DNA from: Calycina herbarum
Lineage: Eukaryota; Ascomycota; Leotiomycetes; Helotiales; Pezizellaceae
Length of the DNA stretch: 64,000 bases
Assembly (NCBI GenBank): GCA_001414485.1
Contig: LLEY01000022.1
Coordinates: 310,001 to 374,000, forward strand
Direction: 5' to 3'
Shown piece after piece: positions 55,347 through 64,000 of the stretch. Position 1 is the first letter of the stretch. Each line of letters opens with the position of its first letter. The notes below the pieces were generated by a model. The model was not told where the DNA came from and did no database searches. It saw nothing but the letters and a program-made list of their open reading frames with translations. A program made the translations under genes and the position numbers.

Positions 55347-57689
55347 ATGTATTTCCATTCTTTCAGTCTCGTATTACTGTCGATATTTACTTTCCTAGAT
55401 ATTGTTTTTGCATTACCGAGGACACTCAAATATGCAAATATCCATAGTCGAGCAGAAGCATTGAGAGATGAGTATGATTATGTTATCATCGGGGGTGGTA
55501 CTGCTGGATGTACGGTTGCGGATCGGCTGACTGCTGATGGAAAGTGTAAGTCAATTATACGTAGATGAGAGTATAGCAATCTAACTTCGAGACAGATACT
55601 GTGCTGGTAATAGAATACGGATATTTAGGTAAACCTCAAGCTCTTTCAAGAGTCGCATCTGGAATTAACACATTTCCCAGTCTCAGATGAGGTCGCCCGC
55701 GCAGGGAATGGTCGAGACTTCAACGATCCTGGTATTCGATATAACATCACTTCTGTTCCTCAAGTCGATATGAATAACCGCACCCAAGCGGTTTGGATAG
55801 GATGCTGTGTTGGAGGTAGCTCTGCTATTAATGGAATGATTTTGGTCAGGGGGACGAGAAGTGAGTATGATGGGTGGAAGGAGCTGGGAGGCCCTGATAG
55901 TACCTGGGGTTGGGAGGGGGTTGTGCCTTATTTCAGAAAAGTGAGTGGTTTTTCTTCGTTTATTTTGTGGGTTTGAGTCGTTAAGAGGTTCGAAATTTGG
56001 AGAACTGATGATCCCCCCAAATAGGCGGTCCATTTCAATCCTCCCAACGAGCAACTCGCAAAACAGTTCAATATCACCTGGGATCCAGACAGTTGGGATG
56101 GAGAAGCAGATACACACATCCAAGCCACCTTTCCAACATACCAAAATCCCGCAATGAGTAAGTAAACCCCCAACTTTCATAAATTTCCTCCTCGCTAAAT
56201 AAGCTTTAGTCCCAATGTACGAAGCCATGATGCAAATGCCAGGAGTCAAAACTCCCATTGATGGTGCAAATGGCGACAACGGACTCTTCTGGTTCCCAAC
56301 ATCCATGGACCCGACAACCTTCTGGCGTTCCTACGCAAGAACTGGACATTATGATAATATCACCCGACCAAACTATGAAGTCATCACCCGTCACAAAGTG
56401 AACAAAATTTTGTTTCAGGGCACTGTGGCTATAGGTGTAGAATTTACATCTCGTGATGTTGGAGTCCCAAAAACTGTGAAGGCCAAGAAAGAGGTTATTC
56501 TAAGTGCTGGAACGATCCATACACCGCAGGTTCTACAGTTAAGTGGGATTGGGGATAGGAGATTACTCGAGGAGGCGGGTATCGAGGTTGTGGTCGACTT
56601 ACCAGGTGTGGGACAGAATTTCCAGGATCATGCTTTGTTGAATGTTCCTTATCGATGTGAGTTCTTTTTGGAAAAAGGGAAATATGGAATAGAGTTCTCG
56701 GCTAATTATGAAAATAGGGGGAAAGAGAGCTCCGCCTATACCGACAGTGATGGGTAATGGAGATCCGAAAACGGTTTATGGTCCTAATCTTGGTGCTTGG
56801 GTTGGGCTTCCTGTTATGACTGATGATTATGAGAGTATTGCTGCCAAGGTGAGTCTAGAGTTACACTTATTTTCAAATGATCTCATCTCCAAGACTTTTC
56901 TCCTGAGGCTTTTCAGTAGGATTGATATCAGTGAAACCTATCCAAACTCCAAAATTGTAAAAAATCGACACGCAACTACTTCGCTAACCAAGCCCCAACA
57001 GTATGAAGCTCAACCACCAGACCGATACCTACCACCCAACTCTCACCCCACGATAATTGCAGGCTACGCAGCCTTCCAAAAACTCCACGCCAAACTCCTT
57101 CGCTCTAGAAACACAAATGTTGTCTGGCTTGACATAAAAGGACCCCCCGGAGGCATAGTAACAAGCATGCACATCCTCTCCCACGGAACAATCTTGATCA
57201 ATTCCTCTTCGCCTAATTCCGAGCCCGTAGTCGACTACCGAGCTCTCTCAAACCCCATAGATCTCGACCTCATGGTAGAAAACATAAAATTCATGCGCAA
57301 ATACATGGCTTCTCCCTACTTTGCACCTTACGAGCCCATCGAGATTGCACCAGGGATTAATGTTAATGGCGAAGCGCTGAGAGAGTGGGTAAGGGGACAA
57401 TATATTCCTAGTGAATTTCACCCGATTGCTACGGCAAGTAAAAAACCGAGGGAGTTAGGGGGTGTGGTAGGGGAAAATTTGAGCGTTCATGGGACAGAGA
57501 GGCTGTTTATTGTTGATGCTAGTATTATGCCAATGTTACCGGGGGCTAATACGCAGCAAAGCACATATATGATAGCTGAGAAGGTGTGTTTTTCGTTCCT
57601 GATCCCTTTTCTTTTCAACATGTAATTGTTGGAACTCGATGCTAAGTTTTGTGTCGCAGGCCGTGGATATGATCAAAGCACGACAGTAA
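55347..57689 (+). CDS. Secreted GMC-family FAD oxidoreductase
   Basis: Eight exons: 55347-55545, 55596-55628, 55687-55940, 56025-56157, 56210-56656, 56718-56848, 57002-57583, 57660-57689, together 602 residues. A signal peptide (MYFHSFSLVLLSIFTFLDIVFA) starts the protein. The FAD-binding motif 'YDYVIIGGGTAGCTVADRL' is at about residues 43-61, with 'VLVIEYG' after it. GMC signatures are 'CCVGGSSAINGMILVRGTRSEYDGW', 'VILSAGTIHTPQVLQLSGIG' and C-terminal 'FHPIATASKKPRELGGVV' with 'LFIVDASIMPMLPGANTQQSTYMIAEKA'. Both catalytic-region residues (His of FHP, Asn of PGANTQ) are kept. Relatives are aryl-alcohol or glucose oxidases and dehydrogenases acting outside the cell; the substrate is unknown. 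It is convergent with the thaumatin-like gene. Confidence 0.93.
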
Positions 57690-57863
57690 GTAAGTTGTGA
57701 GAATGGCAATCAATCTTCATAATTCCAGAGAATATATTAGGTTATTGCAAAATCTAAAATCTAGAATCCTTCACTTTTCTATCTGTACAAATCCAATTCT
57801 CCCTCTTTCCAAAAGCTTCCACGTTCAAGCTAGTTTTCTACCTGCAATCTTATTATAAATTAC

Positions 57864-58786
57864 TTATGGGTGACCAGGACAGCTAGTTCCGATACAACAT
57901 CTAACCACGCCACTCCAGCAGATATTATTGGCGTTCGCTCCAGGATCACGAGGAACAGTGAAAGCTTGGTGAGCGCAAGGCGCAAAGAATGGATCTGGCA
58001 CAGCACCATCGAAATCCGCACCTCTTTGGGGGTTTCTTTGGGTAAAAATCAGTATAAACTCCGAAAATGCGAGATTTGGAATAGCAAAAACATACCTGCA
58101 AGATCCAACACGGTTATCGTTAGGACAGGTGTGGAGACCCCAAAGGTTTTTGTTGCATCCAGTCACAACATGACCAACTTCATCGCAAGAGCAAACGATG
58201 GGGACAGAGAATCCAGAGACATATGAAACATCAACATCAATGATTGCTCCAGAACCCAGGCCGGCTTGAACAACAAAAGATCCCTCAATCAACGACTCGT
58301 CACCAACGATAGCTCGTCCGGCACCATTCTGAACCACGGCGATGTTTCCAGCCCAGCCGGTTGGAACTGCGAAGGCAGCAGAGGCGCCATTTGGCAAAAC
58401 TCCGTCTGCTACATTACCTGAGATTGCTCCAGGACCGTTAGCATTCTAAGTATTGAGTTAGATTTGCCAAAAGAGTGGTGGTGATGGAAGCACTTTACAT
58501 GAGCATGTCGCGTATACACATCCGCGCCAAATTTGTTTATCACTTCAATGACGAGTTGGGAAGCTGCACGGCGCTGAGGTGCTGCAGTGGGGGTTGGGGC
58601 CAAGTCCGAGCTGGCAATTGCTACAGCAACCGCTCCTTGCTTGTGTGGGTATGAAGCTAAATCGATGGCGTGTTCTTCTCCAGCAAGGGGGCCCAAGAAT
58701 GGAACTGGGACGCTGGTTTGCTGAGGCAAGGCAGCGATGGATGAGGCGATGGCCACGAGGGTGACAAGACTGAGTTTGGAAAACAT
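57864..58786 (-). CDS. Secreted thaumatin-like, cysteine-rich protein
   Basis: Exons 58786-58499, 58445-58096 and 58035-57864 (introns 53 and 60 nt) give 269 residues. A signal peptide (MFSKLSLVTLVAIASSIAA) and a short pro-region precede 'LVIEVINKFGADVYTRHAHNANGPG', then 'FAVPTGWAGNIAVVQNGAGRAI', 'GDESLIEGSFV', 'DVDVSYVSGFSVPIVCSCDE', and a Cys-rich C-terminal third with ten cysteines in all (last 'CCIGTSCPGHP'). This order matches the thaumatin-like/PR-5 fold family as found in fungi. Such proteins are extracellular; beta-glucan binding or glucanase activity and effector roles have been proposed for the family. The catalytic acidic cleft cannot be judged by eye. Frame intact. Confidence 0.85.
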
Positions 58787-60921
58787 CTTGTGTTGGGAGA
58801 GATTGATTGAAAACGATTGATACAAATCTGAAATGAGCGTAAAGATATATGTATAAATTCCAAAGTACAAATGAATGACTATAGCTGCAAGTTGGTCGTG
58901 GCTGATGAGCTGTCGAACTGTTGACCTGTGAGATGACTCTGAAAAAGCTGTTTATTGAGAGGGAAGTCGATACCTTTATACAATACTGAACTCATCCCTC
59001 TGCAGAACTTGAAAGGATCTTAGTAACGCATTGATACCAGGCATGAAATGGTCTGCAAAGCTTACTTTGGCGCAAGCTCAATTCCGAGTTCCACATCCGT
59101 CTTGCCATGTTACTGAAAAATCGATAATCTCAGGGTTGAATGCTGAATCTGTCCAATTGAGTATTGGCTTGTACGAAAATATGGAAGTAATGCACTGTGT
59201 CGATGTAAATTCCTACAAGAATGAAAGTTTTGCTAGGTTGAGCCTCGTAGTAGACCCCAGAACGCATCCTCCAAGCCACAAGAATCTCTTCTTGGCTTAC
59301 GACCGAGGAAAACCTCATGGGTCGTCTACCTTTTGCTCGCATCTAGAACAAATAAACTCTTCTCCATAATTTTAATTCCCTCAACGAGCTCTAGCATGCG
59401 CTCTGTTCAGTGGGGGTGCGTCCAAAGTCTGGCATTTCCACATTGAGGTGCGGCAAAGCAGGAGGTGGGATGACTGAACTCGATATGAATGCTAAAGGAC
59501 AGAAGTAGAGCGGAAGAACCAAATAACACCAGGGAAAGGAGGAGGGTTTGAAGCAAAGCATGTACAGAGAGATAAACAAATGAAAACCCCGAAGTTCATC
59601 GTCGTGGGACAAATTCATTCAAGAGCTGGCTTTGGACGTACTCGTATTCATAAGGCTACTGAGTACTATGAATACCTTATTCTTTGCTCACTCGTGGTTC
59701 ATGGCTTTTTCAGCCTTACTGCATTTGGATCGACTGAGAATCTGCCGAATTGGTTACCGGTTTCGTGAGATGTCATGCGGTCTCTGAGAGAAGGTAAAGG
59801 CACCGAAGACGTTGATGCTACCAGGAATCCTACAATAAATGCACTTTAAAGCACGAGGTCCTTCGGGCACGCATGGGGTTTTAGGCGCAACGAACAATCT
59901 GGATAATGACCACGAGGGCGGGGCTTCCGGTGCTTGATAGCTTGATAATTTTACCTCCACGGAATTGAAAACTTTGAAACTATCGAGTTTTCGTGCAAGT
60001 CTTAAGGGAAAGATGCGTCCTGAGTTGAACGCAGGACACGACAGCAGTTGTTAAGATGCATACCTAGTTGTTGGCCAACAATAAAACCCGCCTCATTTTG
60101 GATCCTCGAGCAGACCTCTGTAGAAACCTTGATTAGTGCATGTGTTTTCTGAAAGGAACGATACGGAAATTGGACAACATTTAACGGACTAAGTGGCCTG
60201 TCATTTAAATACCTAGAACATTGTCAAGCCTGCGGCGGCGTAGTTTTTGATCCTTCCTGAAAGCTTAAAGTCCAACCGTTAAGGATACGAGCTCGCATGC
60301 CCGCAGCTCAAGCTCATAACCCCCCGAAATCTTATTGCACAGAATGATGCTGCAGCTTATTGTTGTGCCACGATTCCACGGAGGAGTTTATAACCTAGAG
60401 TTTGAGGGCCCCTGGGGTGGTGAGATGGGTCGTGTCCGGAGAAGGTCGAAGGACGGAGAAGCCCGCCTGTCATGGTCACGCTTGGGGCCAAATCACGTGT
60501 GTCCTTGGGACAGTGTTGGAATTCTAGGATTTCGAAACATAGAGCTCTGATATGAAACTTGGTGTCAGTAACCCTAGAATCGGCGGATCTTTACACTGGT
60601 GTAAGCCGGGTATTCCCAACTTTACCACGGATGGAACGATGCCTATATCCTATACCCAGAAAACCAATGCCAATGAGATCTGCCACTCATGATGGTTGTC
60701 TTTACGGACTTACTCTCGATTAATAGCTATCTCCATACATTTTGACGATTGGGATGGTTTCCAGAAGTGAGTCACGTCGGTAACACCTCGACATTTACCC
60801 CGCATCTTTTCACCATAAAGCGACCTCAGTGTGACAAAGATAGCTTTGCAATGAAGAAATCACCTCAACCCATAATATAAACTCCATTGAAAGCTCCGAA
60901 CAGATCAAGTTAACCCTCAAA
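58787..60921. other. Gene-free region, no supported feature
   Basis: About 2.1 kb. Short frames at 59031-59369, 59391-59618, 59580-59768, 59754-59960 and 60335-60550 have no domains, no splice partners and conflicting strands. 'cataatataaactcc' near 60,870 is a plausible TATA region for the following gene (ATG 60922). Confidence 0.5.
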
Positions 60922-61797
60922 ATGACTCCCTCCCTAGACCACATCCTCATTCTCCTCCCCTACGCAACACTTACCTCCCTCCCAACTTCTCTTACCAATA
61001 ACTTCGCCATCTCACCAGGAGGAGCTCATTCCGATGGCCTGACCGAAAATAAACTCATAATTTTCAGCGATGGTTCCTACATCGAACTCATAGCCTTCAC
61101 GCCATTTGCTCTCGAATCAGGCGGTCGGTCGACTCACTGGTGGGGTAACAAAAAGGAAGGAGGTTTTATCGATTTCGCATTCATTACCGACTCTAAAGTT
61201 TGTGACTGCAAGCAAAATCTTGAAGGTGTGAACGAAAGACTCGGCTCAAATTCTGGGATTCAATATTCGGACCCGAGAGCTGGAGCAAGAATCAGACCTG
61301 ATGGTCAGAGAATCGAGTGGTTTGTGACATTTCCGAAGATCGGAGGGGAAGATGGATTGCCTCAAACTGGGATATTACCTTTCTTCTGTCACGACGTTAC
61401 TGATCGGGAGTTGAGAGTTCCGCTCAAGAGAGAGAATGTTACACACCCTTGTGGTGCACTTGGTGTTAAATCATTCAGTGTCTTTGTTGATGAAAGGGAA
61501 GTCACTGAGCTGAGAGAGAAATATAGTAAGGTCCTTGGTGTGAAGGACTTGGGAGAGGGGAGCTTTGAGACACCAGGTTTGGAGGGTGAGGGTGATTTGG
61601 CGACGATTCGGGTCAAGGGAGTGGGAGAGGGAGAGGATCTTTTGAAGAAAGATTTGGAAAAGAGAGGGGGATTGGTATTGGGTGATTTAGTCTTATTTGG
61701 GAAAGTTAAAATGGGAGACAACGATAGCAAGAAAATACTTCATCCTGGAGAGGGAGGAGATATCCGTCTTGGGGGTATCTCTTTGGAGCTCATTTAG
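60922..61797 (+). CDS. Glyoxalase-like domain protein
   Basis: A single uninterrupted frame of 291 residues starting MTPSLDHILILLPYATL. The N-terminal 'LDHILILLP' with 'FAISPGGAHSDGLTENKLIIFSDGSYIELIAF' is the hallmark of the fungal and bacterial Glyoxalase_3-type domain (vicinal oxygen chelate fold). His7, His35 and Glu54 are candidate metal ligands. 'HWWGNKKEGGFIDFAF', 'ARIRPDGQRIEWFVTFP' and 'GILPFFCHDVTDRELRVP' continue the family pattern. The C-terminal part is charged and less typical ('GVGEGEDLLKKDLEKRGG'). No signal peptide. The reaction is unknown for this group. Intronless, unlike most genes in the window. Confidence 0.9.
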   Translation: MTPSLDHILILLPYATLTSLPTSLTNNFAISPGGAHSDGLTENKLIIFSDGSYIELIAFTPFALESGGRSTHWWGNKKEGGFIDFAFITDSKVCDCKQNLEGVNERLGSNSGIQYSDPRAGARIRPDGQRIEWFVTFPKIGGEDGLPQTGILPFFCHDVTDRELRVPLKRENVTHPCGALGVKSFSVFVDEREVTELREKYSKVLGVKDLGEGSFETPGLEGEGDLATIRVKGVGEGEDLLKKDLEKRGGLVLGDLVLFGKVKMGDNDSKKILHPGEGGDIRLGGISLELI

Positions 61798-63226
61798 GAA
61801 AAGATACAGGTGGAAGTGTACCCAGTCTCTTTTCTCGTAGTTACAGAAGGCAAATTGTTGGTATGACTTGGTGGTCATTAGCGTGATGCAAAAAGAGTCT
61901 ATTATCGTTCGTGCATGTCGAGAGAAGTTAGCTACTCTATCTATTTAAATAGACCTTAAGCGAGAAGGTCACGTGAAGCGCTATTCACTCTTGAATATAC
62001 CGACACAAATAGAAGGATGCGAAAACAAGTTGGTATTATTACAACATAAAAGTCGTAGAGTCGAAAACTTATTGCAGTGAGAATAGGAGAATGGTTCACT
62101 CATCCCAGCCAAATAAGTGAACCTGTCGCTCATTTGATATACATATGACCAGACTTAAGGACTTGAGACTATTTGCTGCTGCAATTTGCTGAATGTTTCT
62201 ACATCAAAAGCTGATGGCTATTGACTCACGCTGTTCACATCACCTCACAAGAGTCAGATACCTTTCTGAATATAAGTAAAACTATCACGTCTTCAGAACA
62301 CTCCTTTTGAGTTTACGTTCAAGGACCAGTAGCCACCTTCGTCTTAGCAGAACAGACACAATGGCTAGCAACGCGTGAAAAGACAACAATGTAGATGCCA
62401 ACAAAAAGAAATAAAGCAGATTTGATACTTGCATTCCTGTTGGATGGCATAAGGAAGATCCCAAAGTGCTTATTTCTGCGAGTGCGTGGCATGACCCAAG
62501 GGGAAATCTTAAAGTTAGCTACTGTATACACTTTCCAAGGGACTTGAGTCCGTTGTGGGATGCAGGTCTAAAACTTTTAGCCAGAGGTCACAAGGAGGGC
62601 AGAGGAAGTATACAATCAAGCGAGGTGGTTTTGCACACCAAGAATTCTCCAAATTGCAAAGGAGTTGTGAGTAAGCTAGGCGATGTGGATAAGAACCATA
62701 TAGTGCTCGGTTTTCTTGCAGAACGGTATCTCTCACGGGTCCAAAACCTAGGAGGTAATCACAACCTCTGGCCACAAAGTAGGTTAACAAGAACTCGCTA
62801 ACAATTACAGTTATCCAAGAAGAAAGTCCCGAAGAAGGTAATCTTAATATCTATCCCAAGCCGCATTGAATAATCCAGAGCACACTAATAAGCGAAGCTC
62901 CTGGCACGTCAGTGAACATCCGTTACGGAATACGGAACTTAGGCGGTCCTTCCGCCTCCCAGAAGGTCAATGTTTTCTGGAACCAGGAGAATAAGAAAAG
63001 TGAACTCTCCATTTCACTTGCAGTACTTCAAAACCGAATTCAGAGTTTGGAAGTGGAGGTCAAAAGGCAAAGTTGTGTAATCCAAAAACAAGAAGAAACG
63101 AATGACACGCTCAAAAAGAAAATCGCGAGCAGTGGATCTCAATAGAAAGAAACCGGGGGTGGAGGTTTCCATTTTGGGGAATTTGGCGGAATCAACATGC
63201 TGCTTAGTTTGGCAAAGATGTATATG
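61798..63226. other. Intergenic region with weak coding traces
   Basis: A plus-strand frame at 62912-63145 (77 codons) encodes a coiled-coil-like stretch ('LAVLQNRIQSLEVEVKRQSCVIQKQEETNDTLKKKI') but begins with GTG, so it could only be a 3' exon. A frame at 62466-62801 lies upstream in the same direction but has no recognisable features, and I found no convincing splice between them. I therefore do not call a gene. Confidence 0.4.
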
Positions 63227-63640
63227 CTCTGTCAAATAGTGGGGTAGTACGGGCCGAATCGGGCCGAATCGGCCGAATCGGGCCGGGCTCGGGATGGCAT
63301 CGGAGTGGCGTTCCGGGGCTGCCCAGAAGCTTAAGCGAGATCTTCTTTCTACTCTGTCTACTACGTAACTTCTTTAATAATAGTCTTAATAGATTAGCTA
63401 TTAATTATATAATTATAAAAAGAGTTTTTTATTATATATAACTACTAATATTACTAATAATAAGCTTTATAAGCCTTATAAAGGCAAATATATAAATATT
63501 ACTAAGACTACTCGACTACTCGAGTAGTCTTAAGTCACTACTCTACTCTACTCATCCGACCCGCTACTTATACTCTACTCTACTACTCAAGAGTACTACT
63601 CGAGTAGTAGTGAGTAGTTGAGTAGTTTGTGTTCACACTG
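63227..63640. mobile_element. hAT-like MITE, GAGTA-rich family, copy 3 (~414 bp)
   Basis: The right end, as reverse complement, reads CAGTGTGAACACAAACTAC, close to the ends of the other two copies. The interior is about nine-tenths identical to copy 2 from 'atcggagtggcgttccgg' on, including the gcttaagcgagatcttc core and the GAGTA-rich right end. The left end (ctctgtcaaatagtggggtagt) is shorter than in copy 2, and no 8-bp duplication is found, so the left boundary is uncertain. A 'gggccgaatc' run is repeated three to four times near 63,252-63,282. Confidence 0.8.
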
Positions 63641-64000
63641 TTTATTTCTTGACATTGTAATAATCTGGGAAAGTCTTTGATAGCCGACTACACTAAATTG
63701 ACCACAAAAAATAGTCTCCGAACTCTATTTGATTCCCGGCTTGTTATAAAGTTTTCTGAACAATTATATTAAAAAAGCATCTTGTAGAATGTAGATAAGT
63801 ACCCAGTACTGTATATTTAAGCTGAACATAATCTAGTTAACTTAATTTTTCTAGAAATTCTCGAATAATAGAACAAAAACTGACAACTTACCGAAACACT
63901 ACTCTAAAGTAGTAGGGAAATTTGTCAATTCAACAAATAGTGAATAAAGCATACCAGAGCTTGCTTAAAGAGACGCAAAAGAGCCCGATGAGGAAGTGTA
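63641..64000. other. Sequence to the right window edge, nothing recognised
   Basis: AT-leaning sequence without usable frames or repeats that I can see. Confidence 0.4.

Noticed and set aside
62912..63145. Coiled-coil-like frame
   Set aside because: Begins with GTG and has no identifiable upstream exon; kept only as a weak coding trace.
1..64000. CRISPR arrays, operons, rRNA or tRNA genes
   Set aside because: None seen; the window is eukaryotic, and no cloverleaf-like sequence stood out by eye, though a tRNA scan was not possible.

Overview
The window looks like nuclear DNA of a filamentous ascomycete (Pezizomycotina). The evidence is short GT-AG introns of about 45-150 nt with CTAAC/CTGAC-like branch sites, fungal-type gene families (STAND NB-ARC/TPR receptor, DHA1 drug transporter, AsaB/CmcJ-like oxygenase, sterol glucosyltransferase, GMC oxidoreductase, thaumatin-like secreted protein), and one block of retrotransposons reduced to TpA-rich, stop-riddled relics, as repeat-induced point mutation (RIP) produces. 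A leotiomycete is my guess from the gene style only.

Bases 1 to about 16,300 are a gene-free heterochromatin-like block of nested transposons. Target-site duplications let the order be read. A complete 1.86-kb Fot1/pogo element (354-2214) sits in a minus-strand Ty3/gypsy relic. A second gypsy copy has its 3' LTR split at 6203/15715 by a composite insert with a 5-bp duplication (ctaag). That insert carries a minus-strand Ty1/copia gag-protease relic and is itself split by a full-length gypsy (8615-15240, two 464-bp LTRs, duplication gaggg). The block ends abruptly near 16.3 kb.

From 17 kb on the sequence is gene-bearing. Plus strand: a protein of unknown function (17.4-18.9 kb), a 16-exon NB-ARC/TPR receptor gene (19.9-23.9 kb) with one in-frame TAA, and an AsaB-like oxygenase (24.9-26.0 kb). 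Minus strand: a BTB protein with an early TGA, a PAQR/Izh membrane receptor, a TLC-domain membrane protein, and an unknown gene broken by a 471-bp hAT-like MITE (34.4-36.6 kb). Next come a DHA1 transporter (+) converging on an NAD-dependent epimerase/reductase gene (-) with an in-frame TAA, a divergent pair of unknown genes (42.0-44.9 kb), a Tc1/mariner element with perfect 36-bp inverted repeats (45136-46464), a sterol glucosyltransferase with a GC-AG intron (46.8-50.4 kb), a disordered SP/TP-rich protein (51.2-53.2 kb), a secreted GMC oxidoreductase (55.3-57.7 kb), a thaumatin-like secreted protein (57.9-58.8 kb) and a glyoxalase-like protein (60.9-61.8 kb).

The most unusual signals are the GAGTA-rich hAT-like MITE family (three copies, two with perfect 8-bp target duplications, one inside an exon), heat-shock-element-like motifs in copia-type terminal sequences, and several otherwise intact reading frames carrying single stop codons that mostly fit CpA-to-TpA change. 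No coherent biosynthetic or defence cluster is evident; the genes look like an ordinary chromosomal arm segment beside a RIP-degraded transposon nest.
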